From the NCBI GenBank assembly GCA_013822685.1, contig PNKV01000003.1, forward strand, positions 1 through 64,000: 64,000 nucleotides of DNA, given 5' to 3'. This document shows, one piece after another, positions 1-7,204 of the stretch. The notes below the pieces were generated by a model. That model had not been told where the DNA came from. It was given only the letters and a program-made list of their open reading frames with translations, and searched no databases. The number at the start of each line of letters is the position of its first letter. Within the stretch, counting starts at the first letter, position 1. This DNA is from Leptothrix sp. (in: b-proteobacteria) (GTDB lineage: Bacteria; Pseudomonadota; Gammaproteobacteria; Burkholderiales; Burkholderiaceae_C). Both the position numbers and the translations under genes were made by a program.

Positions 1-75
1 ATAGGTAAGGGGCGCCCGCGTGGCATTGCCGAAGCGAGCAATTTTGAAAGCGTCCCCTTGACCGAAACGTTAGGC
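1..75 (-). other. attC site, truncated by the window edge (85-bp subfamily)
   Basis: Ends in GTTAGGC at 69-75. The body (GGTAAGGGGCGCCCGCGTGG, then GCGAGCAAT, GCGTCCCCTTGACC) closely matches the complete site at 1206-1290. The GCCTAAC core is lost outside the window. Confidence 0.85.
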
Positions 76-554
76 TGGGGCGAGAAGGAACAGCCGATGA
101 GAACAAGGCGACCTTGCTGATGTGGCGAATGATGCTTGGCCGTTGCATGCTTTGGCTCCCCTTTGTGTGACTGGATGGAATTGTGCCTGACGTGCCCAGA
201 GCTGTGAACCAGCGGCACGGACCTTGGTTCGTGGAATCATCGATGGCCTTGAGACGCGCATGAGCAGCCGACGCATGCCGCAGCGAAGCGCTGACTGCCG
301 AAGGACAGGAAGCCAACAAGCGATGGCGTGTGGCACTTTGGCGCCGCAAGGTGGTGAGCAGGCTGCCGAAGGGCAGACAGCCAGATGGCGACTTGCTGTG
401 CCACCCGGTTGCAAACCGCTGCGCTTGTTAGCGCTGGACTTGGCCAGAATGCGCAGTGCGTGAGTGCCAGAGAAAGCAACGCCGTGAAACGATAAAACGG
501 CAGAAGCATCAATGGCCAGGGCCTGAGCACATTGCCGATTGAAGGCAACCAAAA
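76..554 (-). other. Integron cassette without a convincing gene
   Basis: This 479-bp interval between two attC sites is a cassette by position. The longest minus-strand frame (70-579) starts inside one attC and ends inside the next, and its product is rich in Ala, Ser, Arg and Cys with no domain I recognise, which is typical of a non-coding frame in GC-rich DNA. The plus-strand frame at 224-463 is equally unconvincing. The cassette may be non-coding, may hold a regulatory RNA or promoter, or may be a decayed gene. Confidence 0.5.
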
Positions 555-648
555 GCCTAACGCCACAGGTAAGCCGCACCGGAGCGCGTAGCGCGCAGGG
601 AACCAGCGGCTGAAAGCCGTTGGTGTCGGCTTGACCGCAAAGTTAGGC
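555..648 (-). other. attC site (94-bp subfamily)
   Basis: Core sites GCCTAAC at 555-561 and GTTAGGC at 642-648. Inner boxes GGTAAGCCG and CGGCTTGACC pair with one extrahelical base, and the centre can fold further (ACCAGCGGCTGAAAGCCG region). The design matches the sites at 1740 and 2362. Confidence 0.9.
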
Positions 649-723
649 TGGGGCGCGAAGGCGCGGTTATGCACATGGTGTTTGAATTTGAGCCGGGGAA
701 CGTAGAGGCATGCATGGGAATTT

Positions 724-1188
724 TCAAACGGTGTTTCCTTTAACCCATGCGCATATTCTGGCCTCAAGTGGTTTCGAGTCAACTACAACTATGACGGGGC
801 AGGTACCTTCCGCCGATTCATCTGGTGCTTTGCCGTTATAGAACGCAAACCACAAGGCTTCTTCTAGAGATTCGTCTGTGTGGCTTGTAGTCATGAGCGT
901 AAAAGGCAGAGGCTCACCCAGCTCTGGAAGAAAAGCTGCGTAGTCAAAGGCCTCTTCCATTTCAGGTGAATTGGGGCCCCAGGCACAGATATAGCAAGCT
1001 CCGGCTTCCACCCAAGCACGAGCTTTCTCAACCTTCGATAGCTGTGCTTCACGCTCACTTGCTATGACGAGAACATACTTGTCTTCCGATACAACGATGG
1101 GGTCACAAGTCCAGAAGCTTTCAACCAGGACGACAGCTGCTGGGCGTCCAGTTCCTTGGTGCCTTAGGTTTGCCTTGATGATGTTCAT
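724..1188 (-). CDS. Cassette-encoded protein of unknown function (154 aa)
   Basis: The sole gene of the cassette between the attC sites at 555 and 1206. It has an ATG start at 1188, 17 bp from the upstream attC core, as is usual for compact cassettes. The product is a soluble acidic protein with no signal peptide or membrane segment. Notable stretches are ESFWTCDPIVVSEDKYVLVI near residue 24, a GACYICAWGPNSPEMEEAF segment near 63-81, and EEALWFAFYNGKAP near 109. The C-terminal part is strand-rich (CPVIVVVDSK). I do not recognise the family with certainty. The conserved look of the Trp/Gly/Pro/Cys segments and the normal codon use argue that it is a real gene. No function is proposed. Confidence 0.75.
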   Translation of the reverse strand: MNIIKANLRHQGTGRPAAVVLVESFWTCDPIVVSEDKYVLVIASEREAQLSKVEKARAWVEAGACYICAWGPNSPEMEEAFDYAAFLPELGEPLPFTLMTTSHTDESLEEALWFAFYNGKAPDESAEGTCPVIVVVDSKPLEARICAWVKGNTV

Positions 1189-1205
1189 GGACGTCGCATT
1201 GCAAA

Positions 1206-1290
1206 GCCTAACGCCAGAGGTAAGGGGCGCCCGCGTGGCCTTGCCGAAGCGAGCAATGGATCAAGCGTCCCATTGACCGACCAGTTAGGC
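1206..1290 (-). other. attC site (85-bp subfamily)
   Basis: Core sites GCCTAAC at 1206-1212 and GTTAGGC at 1284-1290. Inner arms GGTAAGGGGCGC and GCGTCCCATTGACC pair imperfectly with an extra base in the gene-proximal arm. It is nearly identical to the partial site at 1-75 and differs in its centre from the 94-bp sites. Confidence 0.9.
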
Positions 1291-1367
1291 CGCGGAGCGT
1301 AGGCACATTGCTGTGGTTGCAAGTTGGAGCCATGGTGCTTTACTTTAGCCTATGGTTAAAAGCATAG

Positions 1368-1670
1368 CTATTCTTCATTAGGCACTTTCATGTACTGCTC
1401 GAAGTTCTTGATGTAATCATCGATATTCTCTTCAAGCATCGATCGATACTGCTCAACTAAGTAATTCAGAGCTTCGTCACGTTTGGTCTGCATTTCTGCC
1501 GAGCTTTCCGACCAGGTGGCAGCGTTCCAGGCTTGGAAACGAGCGCTGCTGTACATAAGTGAAGCACTGACCTTCCCTCGACCGATGTTGGCGCAGTGTT
1601 CATTCGCCAGATGGATGAAACTGTCTGCTCTGTCGAAGAACGTTGGGTCTTCTTTTAGGTCAACGCCCAT
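1368..1670 (-). CDS. DUF3144-like cassette protein (100 aa)
   Basis: The protein starts MGVDLKEDPTFFDRADSFIH and continues LANEHCANIGRGKVSASLMY, then SARFQAWNAAT. This is the pattern I associate with the DUF3144 family of small alpha-helical cytoplasmic proteins, often found in proteobacterial integron cassettes and of unknown function. I chose the ATG at 1670, not the upstream in-frame codon at 1721, because the family begins there and GGAGG lies four bases before it on the minus strand. The cassette is bounded by attC sites at 1206 and 1740 and holds no other gene. The C-terminal half (EQYRSMLEENIDDYIKNFEQ) is strongly helical and acidic. Family assignment is from memory of the motif; no function is known. 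Confidence 0.8.
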   Translation of the reverse strand: MGVDLKEDPTFFDRADSFIHLANEHCANIGRGKVSASLMYSSARFQAWNAATWSESSAEMQTKRDEALNYLVEQYRSMLEENIDDYIKNFEQYMKVPNEE

Positions 1671-1739
1671 TGGGCCTCCACTTTGGTGATTTGCTTTGGA
1701 AGAACTTTGGGAGCGAAGCAAAATGCCTCGAATCTAGAG

Positions 1740-1833
1740 GCCTAACGCCCGCGGTAAGCCGCACCGGAGCACGAAGTGCGGAGGGTACCAACAAGCGGAG
1801 CTTGTTGGTGTCGGCTTGACCAAAAAGTTAGGC
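1740..1833 (-). other. attC site (94-bp subfamily)
   Basis: Core sites GCCTAAC at 1740-1746 and GTTAGGC at 1827-1833. Inner boxes GGTAAGCCG and CGGCTTGACC. The central stem ACCAACAAGC/GCTTGTTGGT is perfectly paired, giving a long cruciform-forming element. Confidence 0.92.
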
Positions 1834-1910
1834 TGGTGGCAGATGTTTGGCTTAGCAAGTTCGATGTTCCATTGTTGGTTTTCGTATGCATAAAAGCTGA
1901 GCAAGCGCCT

Positions 1911-2351
1911 TTACTTGCGTACCGGGCAATCGACTTCAGGCTTTGCGCCAGATGCGGCCATGGCGGCAGAGGCCGCTGCATCACGATAGCTGACACAACC
2001 GTCGAAAGGATCCTTGGGGCGCAGCTTCTCAGCCGCTAGCGCCCCCACTGCGACCACAAAACCGATGCCGAGAGTTACGGTTGCGACCCATCGGAAGCCA
2101 GTTGCCGCTTTTCGCCACTTGGGCGAGACATAAGGAGCCAGATTACTCAACCAGAAAATGCCTGGAGCTCCCACCACAATGGCTAGAGCTACGACCCACA
2201 AGCCGTATAAAACTATGACTGCTCCGACCCACGGCATTAGACCGCTTTGCCCGCTGTACGAAAAGGCGAGAAGGAGGAGCCAGAGCACAACTATGGCTAA
2301 TGCTGCCGCAACTAACGCGATGGCCAGGGCCAGTTGAACTAGGAGGAGCAT
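1911..2351 (-). CDS. Cassette-encoded integral membrane protein (146 aa)
   Basis: The single gene of the cassette between the attC sites at 1740 and 2362. The ATG at 2351 lies 10 bp inside the cassette, so its ribosome-binding region overlaps the attC end. The product shows about four hydrophobic segments: residues 1-31 (long, Leu/Ala/Val-rich), about 38-70, and about 88-107 following the basic stretch SPKWRKAATGFRW. It ends in a short Cys-containing tail (DGCVSYRDAAAS ... PEVDCPVRK) that may be outside the membrane. Small membrane proteins of unknown role are common among cassette products. I recognise no family and propose no function. Confidence 0.7.
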   Translation of the reverse strand: MLLLVQLALAIALVAAALAIVVLWLLLLAFSYSGQSGLMPWVGAVIVLYGLWVVALAIVVGAPGIFWLSNLAPYVSPKWRKAATGFRWVATVTLGIGFVVAVGALAAEKLRPKDPFDGCVSYRDAAASAAMAASGAKPEVDCPVRK

Positions 2352-2361
2352 GGATCCAGAG

Positions 2362-2455
2362 GCCTAACGCTCGCGGTAAGCCGCACCGGAGTGCGAAGCC
2401 CGGAGGGTACCTACAAGCGAAGCTTGTAGGTGTCGGCTTGACCAAACAGTTAGGC
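2362..2455 (-). other. attC site (94-bp subfamily), attC of the first cassette
   Basis: Core sites GCCTAAC at 2362-2368 and GTTAGGC at 2449-2455. The inner boxes are identical to those of the sites at 555 and 1740. The central stem is ACCTACAAGC/GCTTGTAGGT. This is the attC nearest attI and so belongs to the most recently inserted cassette, if insertion is at attI. Confidence 0.92.
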
Positions 2456-2521
2456 TGGGGCGCGAAGTGGAAGTTCGTGAGTCCGCTTGGCTTGTCCGGG
2501 AATTGAGTGAAGTACGACGTT

Positions 2522-2839
2522 TCATCGAAAAATTTGGAGTGAGCGCGAGTGAATTCTTTTTTCTGCCACCAAACCATTCTTGTCTGTAAGTCTGCACAGA
2601 AATGAGGAGCCAGGTGCGTAACCCGTGAAGCCGATATAAATGAACTTATTAACGCCATTGTCTTCAATGCTGCTCTCTCGCTTGCTGGCTCCCGCGCGTA
2701 GGCCTCGCTCAATTATTCCTTGGGTTGAGTCGCCGGCAGGGGTTTCATTGCAAAACTCCTCAGCCTTTCTTTTGGCATTTAATTCGCTCGTGGCTACGTA
2801 CAAGCATGCAAAGACTATTATTAATAAAATCTTCTTCAT
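2522..2839 (-). CDS. Second protein of the attI-proximal cassette, secreted or membrane-anchored (105 aa)
   Basis: ATG at 2839 overlaps the TGA of the preceding gene (ATGA), which points to coupled translation. The N-terminus MKKILLIIVFACLYVATSEL is a signal peptide or membrane anchor; the Cys at residue 12 is within the hydrophobic core, so a lipoprotein is possible but not clear. The mature part contains EEFCNETPAGDSTQGIIERG and FIYIGFTGYAPGSSFLCRLT, two Cys residues that could form a disulfide outside the cytoplasm. I recognise no family. Base composition is far more AT-rich than the flanking chromosome, consistent with recent acquisition. Confidence 0.7.
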   Translation of the reverse strand: MKKILLIIVFACLYVATSELNAKRKAEEFCNETPAGDSTQGIIERGLRAGASKRESSIEDNGVNKFIYIGFTGYAPGSSFLCRLTDKNGLVAEKRIHSRSLQIFR

Positions 2840-3117
2840 TTTGACTTGTGAAATTTAATGCTGGCAATGGCTTCTTCTTTATTGAACAATAGAGATTCAA
2901 TAAAATTATTCTTTTTGTCTGCGCATGTAATGAGTTGCGTGACTATCGCTCGGCGCCCAGTGTCTGTTTTTTCTGCTTCAATTCGTTTGTTAAGCTCTAC
3001 ATCTTTGGCGCAGGTTAGTAAGTTGTTAATAATCTGATAGCCAAAATACATATTCAAGCTATAAAGTAGGCCTAAAAATATCAACGCTGCCAATAGTATT
3101 TTTATGTATTTCCTCAA
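2836..3117 (-). CDS. First protein of the attI-proximal cassette, membrane-anchored (93 aa)
   Basis: Begins with TTG at 3117 preceded on the minus strand by AAGGGGG, a good ribosome-binding site. The first 32 residues (MRKYIKILLAALIFLGLLYS onwards) form one transmembrane helix. The rest is a Lys/Glu-rich domain with two Cys residues (LLTCAKDV and LITCADKK) spaced 28 residues apart. It is the first gene after attI, so it would be closest to any cassette promoter. It overlaps the next gene by four bases. AT-rich composition (about one third GC by eye) marks it as foreign. Family unknown. A two-component membrane or periplasmic pair is an inference from topology only. Confidence 0.68.
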   Translation of the reverse strand: MRKYIKILLAALIFLGLLYSLNMYFGYQIINNLLTCAKDVELNKRIEAEKTDTGRRAIVTQLITCADKKNNFIESLLFNKEEAIASIKFHKSK

Positions 3118-3178
3118 TGGGCCCCCTTTTTTAGATTAATTGTAAAAGCCTAACGCAATGTATGACTGACCATGTTCA

Positions 3179-3246
3179 ATAACCTGGCAAGTTAGGCCTG
3201 GGCCACTGATGGATAACCTGGCAGGTTAGGCCTCATGCCACTGAGC
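3179..3246 (+). repeat. Two tandem 34-bp direct repeats in attI
   Basis: Units begin at 3179 and 3213, each opening with ATAACCTGGCA followed by (A/G)GTTAGGCCT and then GCCACTGA. A third, partial copy of AGTTAGGCCT lies at 3333-3342, directly before the integrase ATG. They resemble the strong and weak accessory integrase-binding repeats of attI1 in position, not in sequence. Confidence 0.85.
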
Positions 3247-3293
3247 GTCCCTCCACGGAGGGTCTTGTAGAACCGCTCACTTTCGCCAATGAT

Positions 3294-3309
3294 CTGTATA
3301 TTCATACAG
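3294..3309 (+). promoter_or_regulatory. LexA box in front of the integrase gene
   Basis: CTGTATATTCATACAG fits CTGT-N8-ACAG, the proteobacterial LexA operator, with the usual AT-rich centre. It ends 35 bp before the intI ATG and overlaps the likely core promoter. SOS control of integron integrases through such a site is established in Vibrio and class 1 integrons; here it is inferred from sequence. Confidence 0.85.
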
Positions 3310-3344
3310 TGAATCCTCCCGGTTATCTTAAAAGTTAGGCCTCA

Positions 3345-4421
3345 ATGCTCGACCAGTCACCGCCAGCCAGGGCTCCTCGGCTGTTGGACGAGGTGCGTGA
3401 CCGCATCCGTTCCATGCATTACAGCATACGCACCGAAGAGGCCTACCTTCACTGGATCAAGGGTTTCATCAGGTTTCACGGGCTCCGGCATCCCAAAGAC
3501 ATGGCGCAAACCGAGCTGGAAGCCTACCTGGCATGGCTGGCCAATGAGCGTCAGGTTTCGGCATCTACGCACAAGCAGGCCTTGTCCGCGCTTCTGTTTT
3601 TATACCGGCACGTGCTGCGGCTGGAGTTCCCATGGCTGGCAGAGATCGGCCGGCCCAAAGCCACCCGTCGATTGCCCGTGGTGCTCACGCCTAGCGAGGT
3701 GACCACCGTCCTGCAAGCGATCGACCCGGCCCACCGGCTCATCGGCCAAACGCTGTACGGCACAGGCCTTCGCCTGATGGAGGGCCTGCGTCTTCGAGTC
3801 AAAGACATCGATTTTGAACACCAGACGATTGTGGTTCGCGAAGGCAAGGGGGCCAAGGACCGGGTGGTGATGCTGCCTTCCAAACTGGCGGAGCCATTGC
3901 GGATTCAGTTGCGCGCCGTGCGGGCCATGTGGGAGGCCGACCGCTTGCACGGTGTGGAGGGCGTGTGGCTGCCCCACGCGCTGGAGCGCAAGTTCCGGGA
4001 TGCGGGCAAGACGTGGGCATGGCAATGGGTCTTCCCGATGAACGACTTGTCGGTGGATCCCAAGACGGGCCTGAGCAGGCGCCACCATGTGCAGGACCAG
4101 ACCTTCCAGCGCGCCTTCAAGAAAGCCGTGTTGTCCGTCAACTTGGTCAAACCCGCCACGCCCCACACGCTGCGGCACTCCTTCGCGACCCACCTGCTGC
4201 AGGCCCGTTACGACATCCGCACCGTGCAAGAGCTGCTGGGCCACAGTGACGTGAGCACCACCATGATCTACACGCACGTGATCAAAGTGGGTGGGGCAGG
4301 GGTGTTGAGCCCCTTGGATGCCCTGGGCGTAGAGGGCCAAGTATCCACCACCATCAATGAAAAAAGCCCACCCGGGGTGAGCCGGGCGGGCTTTGCAAAA
4401 TCAGCAGTCAGTAAGAACTAA
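3345..4421 (+). CDS. intI: Integron integrase IntI (tyrosine recombinase, 358 aa)
   Basis: Catalyses recombination between attI and attC sites. An N-terminal SAM-like core-binding domain spans about residues 12-95 and the catalytic domain about 110-325. Catalytic residues seen: Arg143 (TGLRLMEGL), His274 and Arg277 (HTLRHSF), His300 (LGHSD) and nucleophile Tyr309 (IYTH). The IntI-specific extra helix is present around 205-230 ([20 protein letters not shown]), which separates it from XerC/D. The sequence normally ends soon after SPLDAL (about residue 327). Here about 30 more residues follow, encoded across a terminator that serves the convergent acnB gene, so this tail is probably acquired flanking DNA. 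The stop codon lies four bases from the acnB stop. A LexA box and attI lie upstream. There is no frameshift, so the enzyme is likely active. Confidence 0.95.
   Translation: MLDQSPPARAPRLLDEVRDRIRSMHYSIRTEEAYLHWIKGFIRFHGLRHPKDMAQTELEAYLAWLANERQVSASTHKQALSALLFLYRHVLRLEFPWLAEIGRPKATRRLPVVLTPSEVTTVLQAIDPAHRLIGQTLYGTGLRLMEGLRLRVKDIDFEHQTIVVREGKGAKDRVVMLPSKLAEPLRIQLRAVRAMWEADRLHGVEGVWLPHALERKFRDAGKTWAWQWVFPMNDLSVDPKTGLSRRHHVQDQTFQRAFKKAVLSVNLVKPATPHTLRHSFATHLLQARYDIRTVQELLGHSDVSTTMIYTHVIKVGGAGVLSPLDALGVEGQVSTTINEKSPPGVSRAGFAKSAVSKN
4360..4394 (-). terminator. Intrinsic terminator of acnB inside the 3' end of intI
   Basis: On the minus strand AAAGCCCGCCCGG pairs with CCGGGTGGGCTTT across a six-base loop (one mismatch) and is followed by six T. 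It starts 32 bp after the acnB stop. The arms also encode part of the IntI C-terminal tail. Confidence 0.85.
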
Positions 4422-4425
4422 CTGA

Positions 4426-7017
4426 TCAGGCAGCGGCAGGCACGGTCTTGGCCTTGTCGGCGTATTCCGTGATCTGGTCGAAGTTCAGGTACTTGTAGAT
4501 TGACGCGCTGGCGGCATCGAGCACGCCCACGCCTTCCATGTACTCGGCCTTGGTCGGGATGCGGCCCAGGCGTGAGCAGATGGCGGCCAGTTCGGCGGAA
4601 CCCAGGTACACGTTCGAGTTCTTGCCCAGGCGGTTCGGGAAGTTGCGCGTGCTGGTTGAGAACACGGTGGCGCCTTCCTTCACTTGAGCCTGGTTGCCCA
4701 TGCACAGCGAGCAGCCGGGCATTTCCATGCGGGCGCCAGCGGTGCCCAGAACGCCGTAGTGGCCTTCTTCGGTCAGTTGCTGGGCGTCCATCTTGGTGGG
4801 CGGGGCCACCCACAGCTTGACGGGGATGTCGCGCTTGCCTTCGAGCAGCTTGGAGGCTGCGCGGAAGTGGCCGATGTTGGTCATGCAAGAGCCGATGAAC
4901 ACTTCGTCGATCACGGCGCCGGCCACGTCCGACAGCGTCTTCACGTCATCGGGGTCGTTCGGGCAGGCCAGGATAGGCTCGTGGATGTCGGCCAGGTCGA
5001 TCTCGATCACGGCGGCGTACTCAGCATCCGCGTCGCCCTTCATCAGCTGCTGGTCCTTCAACCAGGCTTCTTGCGCGGCGATGCGGCGTTGCAGCGTGCG
5101 GGCATCTTCATAACCGTTGGCGATCATGTTCTTCATCAGCGTGATGTTGCTGGTGAGGTACTCGGCGATCGGCTCCTTGTTCAGGTGCACGGTGCAGCCA
5201 GCGGCAGAGCGCTCGGCGGAAGCGTCAGACAGTTCGAACGCTTGCTCGACTTTCAAGTCAGGCAGGCCTTCGATTTCGAGGATGCGGCCCGAGAAGATGT
5301 TCTTCTTGCCTTGCTTGGCCACCGTCAGCAAGCCAGCCTTGATGGCGTACAGAGGGATGGCGTTGACCAGGTCACGCAGGGTGATGCCAGGCTGCATCTT
5401 GCCCTTGAAGCGCACCAGCACGGACTCGGGCATGTCCAGGGGCATCACACCCGTGGCGGCGGCGAAAGCCACCAGGCCAGAACCGGCGGGGAAGCTGATG
5501 CCGATGGGGAAGCGGGTGTGCGAGTCGCCGCCGGTGCCGACGGTGTCGGGCGTCAGCAGGCGGTTCAGCCAGCTGTGGATCACGCCGTCGCCAGGGCGCA
5601 GGGACACGCCGCCGCGGGTGCTGATGAACTCGGGCAGTTCGTGGTGCATCTTCACGTCCACGGGCTTGGGGTAAGCGGCCGTGTGGCAGAAGGATTGCAT
5701 CACCAGGTCAGCGCTGAAGCCCAGGCAGGCCAAGTCCTTCAGCTCGTCGCGGGTCATGGGGCCGGTGGTGTCTTGCGAGCCGACCGAAGTCATCTTGGGT
5801 TCGCAGTAGGTGCCAGGGCGCACGCCTTGGCCAGCGGGCAGACCGCAAGCCTTGCCGACCATCTTCTGGGCCAGCGAGTAGCCCTTCTTGGTGTCGACGG
5901 GAGCGACGGGCAGGCGGAACAGGGTAGAAGGTTCCAGGCCCAGGGCTTCGCGGGCCTTGGCGGTCAGGCCGCGGCCAATGATCAGGGGGATGCGGCCACC
6001 GGCGCGCACTTCGTCAAACAGCACGTCGGACTTGACCTTGAACTCAGCGATGACTTCGCCGTTCTTCAGGGCCTTGCCGGCGTAGGGCAGCAGCTCAACC
6101 ACGTCGCCCATGTTCATCTGCGACACGTCGAGTTCGATCGGCAGGGCGCCGGCGTCTTCCATCGTGTTGTAGAAGATGGGAGCGATCTTGCTGCCCAGGC
6201 AGACGCCACCGAAGCGCTTGTTGGGCACGAAGGGGATGTCTTCGCCAGTGAACCACAGCACGCTGTTGGTGGCCGACTTGCGGCTGGAGCCGGTGCCGAC
6301 GACGTCGCCGACGTAGGCGACCAGGTTGCCCTTGGCGCGCAGGGCTTCGATGAACGCGACCGGGCCGCGCTTGCCGTCTTCTTCAGGGGTGATGCCGTCG
6401 CGCTTGTTCTTCAGCATGGCCAAAGCGTGCAGCGGGATGTCGGGGCGGCTCCAGGCGTCGGGGGCGGGCGACAGGTCGTCGGTGTTGGTCTCGCCGGTCA
6501 CCTTCAAGATGCTGACGGTGATGCTTTGGGGCACTTCGGGACGCGAGGTGAACCATTCAGCATCGGCCCAGCTTTGCAGCACGGACTTGGCGTTGGCATT
6601 GCCCTTGTCGGCCTTGTCCTTCACATCGTGGAAGGCGTCGAACATCAGCAAGGTCTTCTTGAGCGCTGCAGCGGCGATGCCGCCCACCAGGGCGTCGTCC
6701 AACAGATCGACCAGCGGGGCGATGTTGTAGCCGCCGAGCATGGTGCCCAGCAGTTCAGTGGCCTTCTCGCGGCTGATCAGGGCGCACTTTTCAGTGCCAT
6801 GGGCCACGGCGGCCAAGTAGGAAGCCTTGACCTTGGCGGCAGCGTCCACGCCAGCAGGCACCCGGTTGACGATCAGGTCAACCAGGGTGGCCTCTTCGCC
6901 AGCGGGTGGGTTCTTCAGCAACTCGATGACTTCGCCAGTTTGCTGGGCGGTCAGAGGCAGAGGGGGAATACCCAGCGCGGCGCGCTCGGCAACGTGTTGG
7001 CGGTAGGCTTGCAACAT
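4426..7017 (-). CDS. acnB: Aconitate hydratase B / 2-methylisocitrate dehydratase (863 aa)
   Basis: Cytoplasmic [4Fe-4S] enzyme that interconverts citrate and isocitrate. In the methylcitrate cycle it also hydrates 2-methylaconitate to 2-methylisocitrate. Length and the N-terminal HEAT-like domain ([20 protein letters not shown]) match AcnB, not AcnA. Cluster cysteines are Cys711 (GSCMTN), Cys769 and Cys772 (CSLCMGN), almost the same numbering as in E. coli AcnB. ATG at 7017. It lies downstream of the prp genes on the same strand, so it can serve both the methylcitrate cycle and the TCA cycle. The 187 bp upstream probably contain its own promoter. Confidence 0.97.
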   Translation of the reverse strand: MLQAYRQHVAERAALGIPPLPLTAQQTGEVIELLKNPPAGEEATLVDLIVNRVPAGVDAAAKVKASYLAAVAHGTEKCALISREKATELLGTMLGGYNIAPLVDLLDDALVGGIAAAALKKTLLMFDAFHDVKDKADKGNANAKSVLQSWADAEWFTSRPEVPQSITVSILKVTGETNTDDLSPAPDAWSRPDIPLHALAMLKNKRDGITPEEDGKRGPVAFIEALRAKGNLVAYVGDVVGTGSSRKSATNSVLWFTGEDIPFVPNKRFGGVCLGSKIAPIFYNTMEDAGALPIELDVSQMNMGDVVELLPYAGKALKNGEVIAEFKVKSDVLFDEVRAGGRIPLIIGRGLTAKAREALGLEPSTLFRLPVAPVDTKKGYSLAQKMVGKACGLPAGQGVRPGTYCEPKMTSVGSQDTTGPMTRDELKDLACLGFSADLVMQSFCHTAAYPKPVDVKMHHELPEFISTRGGVSLRPGDGVIHSWLNRLLTPDTVGTGGDSHTRFPIGISFPAGSGLVAFAAATGVMPLDMPESVLVRFKGKMQPGITLRDLVNAIPLYAIKAGLLTVAKQGKKNIFSGRILEIEGLPDLKVEQAFELSDASAERSAAGCTVHLNKEPIAEYLTSNITLMKNMIANGYEDARTLQRRIAAQEAWLKDQQLMKGDADAEYAAVIEIDLADIHEPILACPNDPDDVKTLSDVAGAVIDEVFIGSCMTNIGHFRAASKLLEGKRDIPVKLWVAPPTKMDAQQLTEEGHYGVLGTAGARMEMPGCSLCMGNQAQVKEGATVFSTSTRNFPNRLGKNSNVYLGSAELAAICSRLGRIPTKAEYMEGVGVLDAASASIYKYLNFDQITEYADKAKTVPAAA

Positions 7018-7101
7018 GGTTTGACCTTCTTGGGATCTGGGATGCTTGTGACTTGGGCGTCAAAAAAAGCGGAATGCGCTTGGAAAGGTGCTTGCACCTG
7101 G

Positions 7102-7118
7102 ATAAGGCATAAGCAATT
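7102..7118 (-). promoter_or_regulatory. AT-rich direct-repeat element upstream of acnB, possible promoter or operator
   Basis: The 187-bp gap between acnB and the next gene contains ATAAGGCATAAGC (two ATAAG repeats), read as GCTTATGCCTTAT on the coding strand of acnB, about 85 bp before its ATG. It stands out in GC-rich surroundings and could be a -10 region or regulator site. No clear -35 was found. Confidence 0.35.
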
Positions 7119-7204
7119 TCTGCGCAGACCGCTATTTTCGCCCAGGAATGGGGTTCATGTCACCTTCAGGACACACGCAAATCAAGGTATTCGCTGATGT
7201 GCAC

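Larger units (their letters stand above)
3148..3344 (-). other. attI recombination region
   Basis: On the minus strand the cassette junction reads GTTAGGC (3154-3148), where cassette 1 begins. Between this point and the integrase start lie three further GTTAGGC copies on the + strand (3191, 3225, 3334), two of them inside tandem 34-bp repeats. An attI site with a core and accessory direct repeats next to intI is the expected arrangement. The segment also has a small perfect inverted repeat (CCCTCC/GGAGGG around 3249-3262). The exact limits of the site are inferred. Confidence 0.7.
1..4421 (-). mobile_element. Chromosomal integron (integrase gene, attI, cassette array; left end outside window)
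   Basis: The integrase gene lies on + at the right end. To its left is an array in which short minus-strand ORFs alternate with 85-94 bp elements bounded by GCCTAAC and GTTAGGC, the core sites of attC. Orientation is supported by the attC inner boxes: read on the minus strand, the 5' inner box GGTCAAGCCG has one extra C relative to its partner CGGCTTACC. An extra base on the gene-proximal side is the usual attC asymmetry, so the cassettes point left, away from the integrase gene, as in other integrons. Four complete cassettes and part of a fifth boundary are visible, and the array continues beyond base 1. No transposon ends, sul1 or qac genes are present, so this looks like a sedentary chromosomal integron rather than a class 1 mobile one. 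Confidence 0.9.

Noticed and set aside
70-579. 169-residue minus-strand frame in the leftmost cassette as a gene
   Set aside because: It starts and ends within attC sites and its composition is that of a random GC-rich frame.
3148-3197. 50-bp GCCTAAC...GTTAGGC element as a short attC site
   Set aside because: It lacks the paired inner boxes of the real attC sites, and its right half belongs to the first attI direct repeat. It is better read as part of attI.
1-4421. Class 1 mobile integron (transposon-borne)
   Set aside because: No qacE, sul1, tni genes or 25-bp ends, cassettes are not resistance genes, and intI abuts core gene acnB.
4684-7197. 837-codon plus-strand open frame opposite acnB
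   Set aside because: Antisense shadow of a high-GC gene; the His/Gly/Val-rich product has no family features, while acnB is certain.
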